Below, piece by piece: positions 1-5,646 of a stretch of 12,074 nucleotides of DNA. Source of the DNA: an uncultured Prevotellaceae bacterium (GTDB lineage: Bacteria; Bacteroidota; Bacteroidia; Bacteroidales; Muribaculaceae); contig CALEJB010000021.1 in the NCBI GenBank assembly GCA_937898675.1, positions 1 through 12,074 of the forward strand, in the 5' to 3' direction. A program made the translations under genes and the position numbers. The notes beneath the pieces were generated by a model that saw only the letters and a list, made by a program, of their open reading frames with translations, ran no database searches and was not told the DNA's origin. Numbering within the stretch: position 1 is the first letter of the stretch; each line of letters opens with the position of its first letter.

Positions 1-45
1 ATTTCCAATGAACTCTTTGGCGGCGCAGCATAGCCGTTTCGCCAT
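1..45 (-). CDS. Possible N-terminal fragment of a gene running off the left edge
   Basis: An ATG at 45 on the minus strand opens a frame that stays open to the window edge and encodes MAKRLCCAAKEFIGN. Fifteen codons are too few to recognise a family. The main support is position: a perfect Bacteroidetes -7 box (TACCTTTG on the minus strand, 85 to 78) lies 32 bases upstream, giving a plausible 5' leader of about 25 nt. Another ATG at 31 in a different frame is also open to the edge, so the frame is not certain. Confidence 0.35.
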   Translation of the reverse strand, partial: MAKRLCCAAKEFIGN

Positions 46-77
46 ATATCGATTTGTTAACGAACTATTGACACATG

Positions 78-85
78 CAAAGGTA
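78..85 (-). promoter_or_regulatory. -7 box of a minus-strand promoter
   Basis: Read on the minus strand, 85 to 78 is TACCTTTG, an exact match to the Bacteroidetes TAnnTTTG box. It would drive a gene leaving the left edge. No TTG sits at the ideal 19-21 base spacing; the nearest CAA on the plus strand (111) is 25 bases away, so the -33 element is weak. The AAC-rich stretch at 111-146 (GTT-rich on the minus strand) lies just upstream. Confidence 0.5.
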
Positions 86-202
86 CTAAAAAATCAAATA
101 ATCAGACCACCAAACAACAATAACAACGCTGAACAACATGAACAACTTTCTGATTTTTTCATGTAAGGTCGCTGCAATTTTGAACCATTCGTGTGGTGGG
201 CG

Positions 203-1105
203 TCAGCCCTGCAGGGCTTGGATGGCTTGCAGGGCGGTGGTGAGGGCATCATCGGGGGTGCACCAGGTGATGGCGGTGTCGCGGCGGTACCAGGTGAGTT
301 GCTTCTTGGCATAGACGCGGGTGTTCTTCTTGATGCGCGCCACGGCGGTGTCGCGGTCCATGGTGCCGTCGATCATGGCAAACATCTCCTTCATGCCCAC
401 GGTGTTGAGGGCGTTGAGGTGGCGCAGGTGATACACGCTGCGGGCCTCTTGCTCCAGTCCCGCCTGCATCATGCGGTCCACACGCTGGTTGATGCGGTCA
501 AACAGCCTGTCGCGCTCGATGTTGAGTGCCAGTTTCACGATGTTGAAGTCGCGGGCCTTGACGGCGCCGGTGCGCAGGGTGGAGTAGGGGACGCCCGCCT
601 GGCGGCACACCTCCACGGCGTGGCACACGCGGCTGGTGTTGCGCCGGTCGATGGCGGCGGCATAGCGGGGGTCGAGCGTCTCGAGTTCGGCGACGAGGCT
701 GTCAAGGCCCTCGAGGCGCAGTTTGTCCTTGACGGCGGCGCGCACCTCGGGGCTGATGTCGGGCAGGCTGTCGATGCCGCGGCACACGGCGTCGACATAG
801 AGCATCGAGCCGCCGCACATCACGGCATAGTCGCCCTGTGCCCACAACTGCGGCAGCAGGGCCATCACATCGCCCTCGAACTGCGCCGCGCTGTAAGATT
901 CCTCCAAGTCCTTGATTTCCACAAAGTGGTGCCGCGCCGCCGTGCGCTCGCTGGCGGTGGGGGCGGCGGTGCAGATGGGGATGCCGCGGTAGATTTGGCG
1001 CGAGTCGGCGCTGATGATGTCGCAGCCCAGCCGCTGTGCCAGCGCAATGGCGGCAGCGGTCTTGCCCACTCCCGTGGGGCCGGTGATGACAATCAGCGTC
1101 TTCAT
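203..1105 (-). CDS. miaA: tRNA dimethylallyltransferase MiaA
   Basis: MiaA transfers a dimethylallyl group from DMAPP to N6 of A37 in tRNAs that read UNN codons, in the cytoplasm. The 300-residue product matches the usual family length. Visible motifs are the P-loop GPTGVGKT (residues 9-16), SADSRQIYRG, PTASE followed by HHF, the CGGSMLYVDAV segment, NTVGMKEMF, and the C-terminal KKNTRVYAKKQLTWYRRD block. Two small departures from the common consensus are ICTAAPT where GTAKPT is usual, and NTVGMKE where NTVGYKE is usual; neither removes a known catalytic residue. The gene starts 9 bases after the stop of the AI-2E-family gene, so the two are very likely co-transcribed, with miaA last in the operon. 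I saw no convincing terminator downstream. Identification is firm. Confidence 0.97.
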   Translation of the reverse strand: MKTLIVITGPTGVGKTAAAIALAQRLGCDIISADSRQIYRGIPICTAAPTASERTAARHHFVEIKDLEESYSAAQFEGDVMALLPQLWAQGDYAVMCGGSMLYVDAVCRGIDSLPDISPEVRAAVKDKLRLEGLDSLVAELETLDPRYAAAIDRRNTSRVCHAVEVCRQAGVPYSTLRTGAVKARDFNIVKLALNIERDRLFDRINQRVDRMMQAGLEQEARSVYHLRHLNALNTVGMKEMFAMIDGTMDRDTAVARIKKNTRVYAKKQLTWYRRDTAITWCTPDDALTTALQAIQALQG

Positions 1106-1114
1106 GGTGAGGTG

Positions 1115-2308
1115 TCAGGAGTTATTCTCCTTTTGCTGGTTGGTGTAGTGCTTGAGTTGAGCAATGCCGAGCATGAGCGGCGCTTTGCTGTCGCTCCTTT
1201 TCTTGGGCTGCCCGGGGTGCAAGGGGTTGGGGCGGTGCAGCACATACTCACAGTAGTACGAGATGATGAGCGTGGTGAGCGGCAACCCGATGACCAGCCC
1301 GATGAAGCCGAGCACATAGGCCCACAGCGACAGCGACAGGAACACGATGGCGGGGTTGAGGCCCATCTGCTGCTTCATGATGATGGGGATGAGCACCATG
1401 TCCTGAATGGCCTGGCAGATGAGATAGGCGATGATGACCCACAGGAACATCATCCAGAAGCTGCCGCCCGACACCACGGTGGCCACCAGGCACAGGAAGG
1501 CGGCAATGGGGATGGACACGAGCTGCAGATAGGGTACCATGTTGAGCACGCCGACAAACAGGCCGAAGGCTATGGCCATGGGCAGCCCGATGATGTAGAA
1601 CTCGATGGCAAAGATGATGCCCACAAAGAACGACACCACGGCCTGGCCGCGAAAGTAGCGGCTCATGGTGCCTGCCACATCGTTGAAGATGCGCAGCGAC
1701 GTCTTGCGGTACTTGCCCGGGATGGCGCCCTTGAACGAGCGCGTGAGTTTGTCAAAGTCGAGCAGGATGAAGAACATGTACAGCAGCACGATGAGCGACG
1801 ACACTATGCTCATGACCACGCTCATGGTGCCGCCCAGGAACGACCACGCCCCCGACAGCGTCTTGTTGACGATGCTGAACCATTGGTCCTTGCTGAATAT
1901 CTCGCTGATTTCCTGTGTGTTGAGGTACTTTTGTATCCACTCGTTGACTTCGGCAGGCACATAGGGCACCTTGAACTCCGTCTTGGCGTAGGCCGCCAAC
2001 TGCTTGGACATGGTGGCGACCTCGCTGGTCAGGTAGGGGATGAGCAGCCAGCACAGGCCGGTGATGCCCCCAATGACGATGACGAGCGCCAGCAGCACGC
2101 CCAGCCATCGCGCCCTGATGTGCAGCACGCGCATCAGCCACTCCACAATGGGCTCGATGAGGTAGGCGAGGATAAAGCCCACTAGAAACGGAATGAGCAC
2201 GGGACTCAGGTAGTTGAGCAGCCACACGCCCAGGCCGATGGTGACGATGGTGATGATGAGCCTCACCACGCGGTCGAGGTCATATTTCTTGGTTGTTTGC
2301 AGTTCCAT
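1115..2308 (-). CDS. AI-2E transporter family (PF01594) membrane protein
   Basis: A 397-residue polytopic inner-membrane protein. There is a hydrophobic pair at about residues 15-55, a segment near 67-90, then a soluble stretch of roughly 60 residues (about 95-155), followed by several more helices to about 350 and a basic, hydrophilic tail. Family signatures visible are YFRGQ, the LPMAIAFGLFVGVLNMVPY segment, and the QDMVLIPIIMKQQMGLNP block leading into a long hydrophobic stretch. The family is named for E. coli TqsA, an autoinducer-2 exporter, but members include Na+/H+ antiporters and permeases of unknown substrate; nothing here links this copy to quorum sensing. It sits between xth (31 bases upstream) and miaA (9 bases downstream). 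The family call is firm; the substrate is unknown. Confidence 0.9.
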   Translation of the reverse strand: MELQTTKKYDLDRVVRLIITIVTIGLGVWLLNYLSPVLIPFLVGFILAYLIEPIVEWLMRVLHIRARWLGVLLALVIVIGGITGLCWLLIPYLTSEVATMSKQLAAYAKTEFKVPYVPAEVNEWIQKYLNTQEISEIFSKDQWFSIVNKTLSGAWSFLGGTMSVVMSIVSSLIVLLYMFFILLDFDKLTRSFKGAIPGKYRKTSLRIFNDVAGTMSRYFRGQAVVSFFVGIIFAIEFYIIGLPMAIAFGLFVGVLNMVPYLQLVSIPIAAFLCLVATVVSGGSFWMMFLWVIIAYLICQAIQDMVLIPIIMKQQMGLNPAIVFLSLSLWAYVLGFIGLVIGLPLTTLIISYYCEYVLHRPNPLHPGQPKKRSDSKAPLMLGIAQLKHYTNQQKENNS

Positions 2309-2339
2309 CAGTTGAAAAATGTGATATGTTGTTCTAATT

Positions 2340-3095
2340 TTATAATGCTATGTCCACCTCCACGGGGCAGTGGTCGCTGCCCAGCACCCCGGTGTGGATG
2401 GCAGCACCCGTGAGGTGCTCCTGCAGGCGGCTGCTGGCCAGGAAGTAGTCGATGCGCCACCCGGCGTTCTTTTCGCGCGCCTTGAAGCGGTAGCTCCACC
2501 ACGAGTACACGCCCTCGAGGTCGGGGTTGAAGTGGCGCCAGGTGTCGATGAATCCCGCGTCGAGCAGGGCGGTCATCTTGCCGCGCTCCTCGTCGGTAAA
2601 GCCGGCGTTCTTGCGGTTGCTCTTGGGATTCTTGAGGTCTATCTCGCGGTGGGCGACATTCAAGTCGCCGCACACGATGACGGGCTTGACGGCGTCGAGC
2701 CGCAGCAGGTAGTCGCGAAAGGCGTCTTCCCACGCCATGCGGTAGTCCAGGCGGCGCAGGCCGTCCTGGCTGTTGGGCGTGTAGCAGGTGACCAGGTAAA
2801 ACTCCGGCATCTCCAGCGTGATGACGCGTCCCTCGCGGTCGTGCTCCTCGATGCCCATGCCCAGCGTCACGCTCAGCGGCTCGTGGCGGCTGTAGATGGC
2901 GGTGCCGCTGTAGCCTTTCTTTTCGGCATAGTTCCAGTACGAGCGGTAGCCGTCAAACTCCAGGTCAATCTGGCCCTCCTGCAGTTTGGTTTCCTGCAGG
3001 CAAAAGAAGTCGGCGTCCAGCGCCCTGAAAATGTCGGCGAAGCCCTTGCCGGCCACAGCCCGCAGGCCGTTCACATTCCACGAGATAAACTTCAT
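2340..3095 (-). CDS. xth: Exodeoxyribonuclease III (AP endonuclease, ExoIII/ExoA family)
   Basis: ExoIII cleaves DNA at abasic sites and removes 3'-blocking groups in base excision repair, and has 3'-5' exonuclease activity. The start is taken at 3095 because MKFISWNVNGLRAV is the canonical N-terminus; the frame opens 8 codons earlier (3119), but those residues do not fit the family. The 251-residue product carries the metal and catalytic residues of the EEP fold: Asn7 (WNVNG), Glu35 (LQETK), the YTPNSQDGL segment, Asp144 and Asn146 (CGDLNVAH), the GWRIDYFLAS segment and the terminal GSDHCPVEVD with Asp241/His242. It is the first gene of the minus-strand operon, read from the promoter at 3176-3206 with a leader of about 75 nt. 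Identification is firm. Confidence 0.96.
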   Translation of the reverse strand: MKFISWNVNGLRAVAGKGFADIFRALDADFFCLQETKLQEGQIDLEFDGYRSYWNYAEKKGYSGTAIYSRHEPLSVTLGMGIEEHDREGRVITLEMPEFYLVTCYTPNSQDGLRRLDYRMAWEDAFRDYLLRLDAVKPVIVCGDLNVAHREIDLKNPKSNRKNAGFTDEERGKMTALLDAGFIDTWRHFNPDLEGVYSWWSYRFKAREKNAGWRIDYFLASSRLQEHLTGAAIHTGVLGSDHCPVEVDIAL

Positions 3096-3175
3096 AGTGT
3101 CTTGATGTCTTGTTGGCATCGCTCCAAAGGTCTCTCCAGCGGGGCGAATGCTGATTGTGCAAATTATTCAAATTA

Positions 3176-3206
3176 CAAAATTAGTCATTCACCATTGAAA
3201 CACAAA
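3176..3206 (-). promoter_or_regulatory. Promoter of the xth - AI-2E-family - miaA operon
   Basis: On the minus strand this reads TTTG (3206-3203), 19 bases, then TAATTTTG (3183-3176). Both elements and the spacing match the Bacteroidetes housekeeping promoter consensus exactly. Transcription would begin near 3169, about 75 nt before the xth ATG. Confidence 0.75.
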
Positions 3207-3219
3207 ATCTGAGCCGCGT

Positions 3220-3241
3220 TTTTTCCCGTCAGCGGGAAAAA
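3220..3241. promoter_or_regulatory. Perfect 9-bp palindrome upstream of the pseudouridine synthase -7 box
   Basis: TTTTTCCCG (3220-3228) and CGGGAAAAA (3233-3241) are exact reverse complements around a 4-base centre. The palindrome ends three bases before the -7 box at 3245, so it fills the spacer and the region where the -33 element should be. That is the position expected of an operator. It could instead act as a hairpin only if read from further upstream, but no gene upstream points this way. Confidence 0.45.
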
Positions 3242-3244
3242 TCG

Positions 3245-3252
3245 TACCTTTG
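3245..3252 (+). promoter_or_regulatory. -7 box of the pseudouridine synthase gene
   Basis: TACCTTTG matches the Bacteroidetes TAnnTTTG box exactly. At the -33 distance there is only a T-run (3219-3224), not TTG. The box ends 7 bases before the ATG at 3260, so the transcript would have almost no leader. Confidence 0.6.
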
Positions 3253-3259
3253 CAGTGAG

Positions 3260-4891
3260 ATGAATGGCGCCAAGTTCCATCTGTTTGACACCTGTGCGGT
3301 GGCGGGGATTGCCCTGCCGCGGCACTTCACGTGCCCCTTCTACTATGAGCCCCATCCGCTGGCGCTCATGGCGGCCGGGGAGGTGCAGCGCTATGTGGCG
3401 TCGCGCGCCGACTGGGCCGATGAACTGGGCGCGGGCAAGATGCTGGGCGTGCTCGTGGCGCAGGATGGACAGGGGCGCCTGGGATTTCTCGCCGCCTTCT
3501 CGGGCAACCTGGCGGGCAGCGTCAGGCACGACTACTTTGTGCCGCCGGTCTATGACCTGCTGGACCCGCAGGGCGAGTTCAAGCGCGGCGAGGCCGACAT
3601 CACCGCCATCAACCATGAGATTGAGCGGCTTGCCCACAGTTCTGAACTTACTGCCCTGCGCGGTCGCTTGGCTGCCGTAAATCAAAAAAACGCCGATGAA
3701 ATCGCCGATTTCAAGGCGGTGAAGGCCGTCCACAAGCAGGAGCGTGACCAGCGTCGCAGCCAGGGCGCGTTGACGCCCGCCGAGCAAGAGGCCCTGCTCA
3801 ACCAGAGTCGCCACGAGAAGGCCGAATTGCGCCGCATGCGCCAGAGACATGCAGCGGCGATGGCCGAAATCAGCGATGAAATCGGTGCTTTTGAATGCCG
3901 CATTGCGCAATTAAAGGTGCGCCGCAAGGCCATGAGCGAAGCGTTGCAGGAGCGCATTTTCCGCCTGTTTGTGGTGACCAACGCCCGCGGCGAGCGCCGC
4001 GACTTGGCAGAGGTTTTCAAGCCGTTGGGCACGCTGCCTCCGGCCGGCACCGGCGAGTGCTGCGCGCCGCGCCTGCTCAACTATGCCTTCAACAACGCGC
4101 TGCGCCCCGTGTGCATGGCAGAGTTTTGGTGGGGTGCGTCGCCTGCGGGCGAGGTGCGCCATCACGGCCATTTCTATCCCGCCTGCCGCAGCAAGTGCAA
4201 GCCCACGCTGGACTTTATGATGCAAGGTCTTGACGTGGAGGATAATATGCTGGATGCTCCTGTTCGGCACGCGGCATTGGATGTCGTCCATGACGACCAG
4301 TGGCTCACGGTGCTCAACAAGCCCTCAGGCATGCTCACCGTGCCAGGCAAGGCGCTTGACGACTCCCTGCTCACGCGCTATCGGGCCGAGTTCCCCGAGG
4401 CGGCGGGGCCGATTGTTGTCCATCGCCTGGACCAGGAAACTTCAGGCCTGGTGATTTTTGCCAAGGATAAAGATTCCCACAAGTTCCTGCAGCAACAGTT
4501 TGAACAGCGCCATGTGCACAAGCAATATATCGCCCTGCTTGACGGCACGGTGCCCAACGACGAGGGCGTCATCACTCTGCCTCTGCGTCCCGACGTGGAC
4601 GACCGCCCGCGCCAAATGGTGGACTGCCGGCACGGCAAACCGTCGGTGACCCATTATCGCGTGCTGGCCCGTGAGGCTGGCCAGACGCGCGTGTTGTTCA
4701 TGCCTCGCACGGGCCGCACCCACCAGCTGCGCGTCCATGCCTCCCACCCCCAGGGGCTTAACTGCCCCATTGTGGGCGACCGCCTCTACGGCAAGGCCGC
4801 CAGTCGCCTGTGCCTGCACGCCTGCTCCATCACGTTCATCCATCCCGCCACGCGAGCCGAGGTAACGTTCAGTTGCATGCCCGATTTTTAG
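3260..4891 (+). CDS. RluA-family pseudouridine synthase with long N-terminal extension
   Basis: The enzyme isomerises uridine to pseudouridine in an RNA, most likely 23S rRNA or tRNA; the site cannot be told from sequence. The catalytic domain is the C-terminal part (about residues 345-543): LNKPSGMLTVPG, then HRLDQETSGLVIFAK with the catalytic aspartate at Asp391, then RTGRTHQLRVHASH and the GDRLYG motif. The first roughly 330 residues are an extension with a charged, probably coiled-coil segment at about 110-230, followed by a Cys/His-containing block (GECCAPRLLNYAF, AEFWWGASP, FYPACRSKCKP). From memory, proteins of this size with this extension occur in Bacteroides and some gammaproteobacteria, so it does not look like a recent fusion. 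The ATG at 3260 is the only in-frame start before residue 37. Divergent from xth. Confidence 0.9.
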   Translation: MNGAKFHLFDTCAVAGIALPRHFTCPFYYEPHPLALMAAGEVQRYVASRADWADELGAGKMLGVLVAQDGQGRLGFLAAFSGNLAGSVRHDYFVPPVYDLLDPQGEFKRGEADITAINHEIERLAHSSELTALRGRLAAVNQKNADEIADFKAVKAVHKQERDQRRSQGALTPAEQEALLNQSRHEKAELRRMRQRHAAAMAEISDEIGAFECRIAQLKVRRKAMSEALQERIFRLFVVTNARGERRDLAEVFKPLGTLPPAGTGECCAPRLLNYAFNNALRPVCMAEFWWGASPAGEVRHHGHFYPACRSKCKPTLDFMMQGLDVEDNMLDAPVRHAALDVVHDDQWLTVLNKPSGMLTVPGKALDDSLLTRYRAEFPEAAGPIVVHRLDQETSGLVIFAKDKDSHKFLQQQFEQRHVHKQYIALLDGTVPNDEGVITLPLRPDVDDRPRQMVDCRHGKPSVTHYRVLAREAGQTRVLFMPRTGRTHQLRVHASHPQGLNCPIVGDRLYGKAASRLCLHACSITFIHPATRAEVTFSCMPDF

Positions 4892-4897
4892 CCCCCC

Positions 4898-4927
4898 AAA
4901 AAAATAACCGCCCTCTTGGGACGGTTA
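4898..4927 (-). terminator. Intrinsic terminator of the TonB-C gene
   Basis: TAACCG (4905-4910) pairs with CGGTTA (4922-4927), extended by CCC/GGG (4911-4913/4918-4920) across a single bulged base, with loop TCTT. On the minus strand the hairpin is followed by seven Ts (4904-4898). It lies 33 bases beyond the stop of the minus-strand gene ending at 4960. On the plus strand there is no T-run after the hairpin, so it is a poor terminator for the pseudouridine synthase gene. Confidence 0.8.
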
Positions 4928-4959
4928 ATGCGCTATTTTGATGGCTTGTTTTTCGTTGG

Positions 4960-5400
4960 TTATAATCTGAATGCGATGGGCATCACCACCCTGACCGACA
5001 CCGACTTGTTGCCGATTTTGCCGGCTTTCCATTTCGGCATCTTGCTGATGACGCGCACGGCTTCGCGGTTGAGACTCTCGTTGCCCGCACCGCGCAGGAT
5101 GCGCACATCGCTCACCTTGCCGTTGGCGCCGACGATGAAACTGCACAGCACGCGGCCCTCGATGCCGTTCACATAGGCGTTGTAGGGATAGACGCGGGTC
5201 TCGTTCACAAAGTTGATGAGTCCGCGCTCGCCGCCGGGGAACTGGGGCTGGATATCGACATTTTCAAACTCATATACCTCGGTGTAGGGCTGCTTGGTCG
5301 AGGGGTTGACGGTCGTGACACGATGCATCTGCGCTGCTGCGGGCAACGCTGTGGCAAGAATCAGCAAAAGCAAAAATAACTTGCGTAATTGTTTGGTCAT
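4960..5400 (-). CDS. Secreted TonB C-terminal-domain protein
   Basis: A 146-residue protein with a clear signal peptide (residues 1 to about 23, ending LPAAAQ) followed directly by a TonB C-terminal domain (PF03544 type): FPGGERGLINFVNETRVYP, then GRVLCSFIVGANGKVSDVRILRGAG, and KMPKWKAGKIGNKSVSVRVVMPI. TonB proper spans the inner membrane with an uncleaved helix and a proline-rich linker that couples ExbBD to outer-membrane receptors. Here the helix looks cleavable, the linker is missing, and no exbB/exbD or SusC-like receptor gene lies nearby. It may therefore be a free periplasmic TonB-C module rather than a standard energy transducer. Single-gene unit: own promoter at 5450-5480 and own terminator at 4898-4927. 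Confidence 0.88.
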   Translation of the reverse strand: MTKQLRKLFLLLLILATALPAAAQMHRVTTVNPSTKQPYTEVYEFENVDIQPQFPGGERGLINFVNETRVYPYNAYVNGIEGRVLCSFIVGANGKVSDVRILRGAGNESLNREAVRVISKMPKWKAGKIGNKSVSVRVVMPIAFRL

Positions 5401-5449
5401 AGGCCGTTTATGTTATCAGTATCGTCGATAAAGTCCTTTTTTGGTAGTG

Positions 5450-5480
5450 CAAATATAGAGTTACAAACGCAAATGGCAAA
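5450..5480 (-). promoter_or_regulatory. Promoter of the TonB-C gene
   Basis: On the minus strand TTTG (5480-5477) is followed after 19 bases by TATATTTG (5457-5450), an exact Bacteroidetes promoter. The predicted transcript starts near 5443, about 43 nt before the ATG. A 7-bp inverted repeat, CAAAATG (5477-5483) with CATTTTG (5493-5499), overlaps the -33 element and could be a protein-binding site. Confidence 0.75.
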
Positions 5481-5565
5481 ATGTAAACGTTCCATTTTGT
5501 AAACAATTAGCATTGTTTCAGCCTTTTTTACTTATATGGTCGCAAAACAAAAAAAATGTAAATAG

Positions 5566-5596
5566 TTGCAGAATGTTGAAATAATGAATATCTTTG
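5566..5596 (+). promoter_or_regulatory. Promoter of the first C10 peptidase gene
   Basis: TTG (5566-5568), 20 bases, then TATCTTTG (5589-5596): an exact match to the Bacteroidetes promoter consensus with ideal spacing. Transcription would start near 5603, leaving a leader of about 44 nt before the ATG at 5647. The surrounding intergenic DNA (5401-5646) is very AT-rich and contains the divergent TonB-C promoter. Confidence 0.8.
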
Positions 5597-5646
5597 CCGG
5601 TAATTAATCAAGTATATACATCAGATTTACCTTAAACCAATTGTTT

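Noticed and set aside
88..159. AAAAAATCA (88-96) and TGATTTTTT (151-159) as an operator or terminator pair
   Set aside because: The arms are pure AT-rich runs 54 bases apart in low-complexity DNA; a match like this can occur by chance and the stem would be weak.
205..218. Perfect 14-bp palindrome AGCCCTGCAGGGCT at the miaA stop codon, considered as a terminator
   Set aside because: There is no loop and no T-run on the minus strand after it; it mostly reflects repeated Ala-Leu-Gln codons at the end of miaA.
191..2185. A long plus-strand open frame (664 codons) across miaA and the AI-2E-family gene
   Set aside because: It is antisense to two firmly identified genes, its product is rich in His, Gly, Ala and Asp without domain features, and high GC at third positions readily leaves such shadow frames open.
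3125..3132. GACCTTTG on the minus strand as an xth promoter
   Set aside because: It lacks the first T of the box and has no TTG at the right spacing, whereas 3176-3206 matches both elements exactly.
4916..5176. Small plus-strand open frame overlapping the TonB-C gene
   Set aside because: It runs antisense to a clear TonB-C coding sequence and through its terminator hairpin; the product has no recognisable features.
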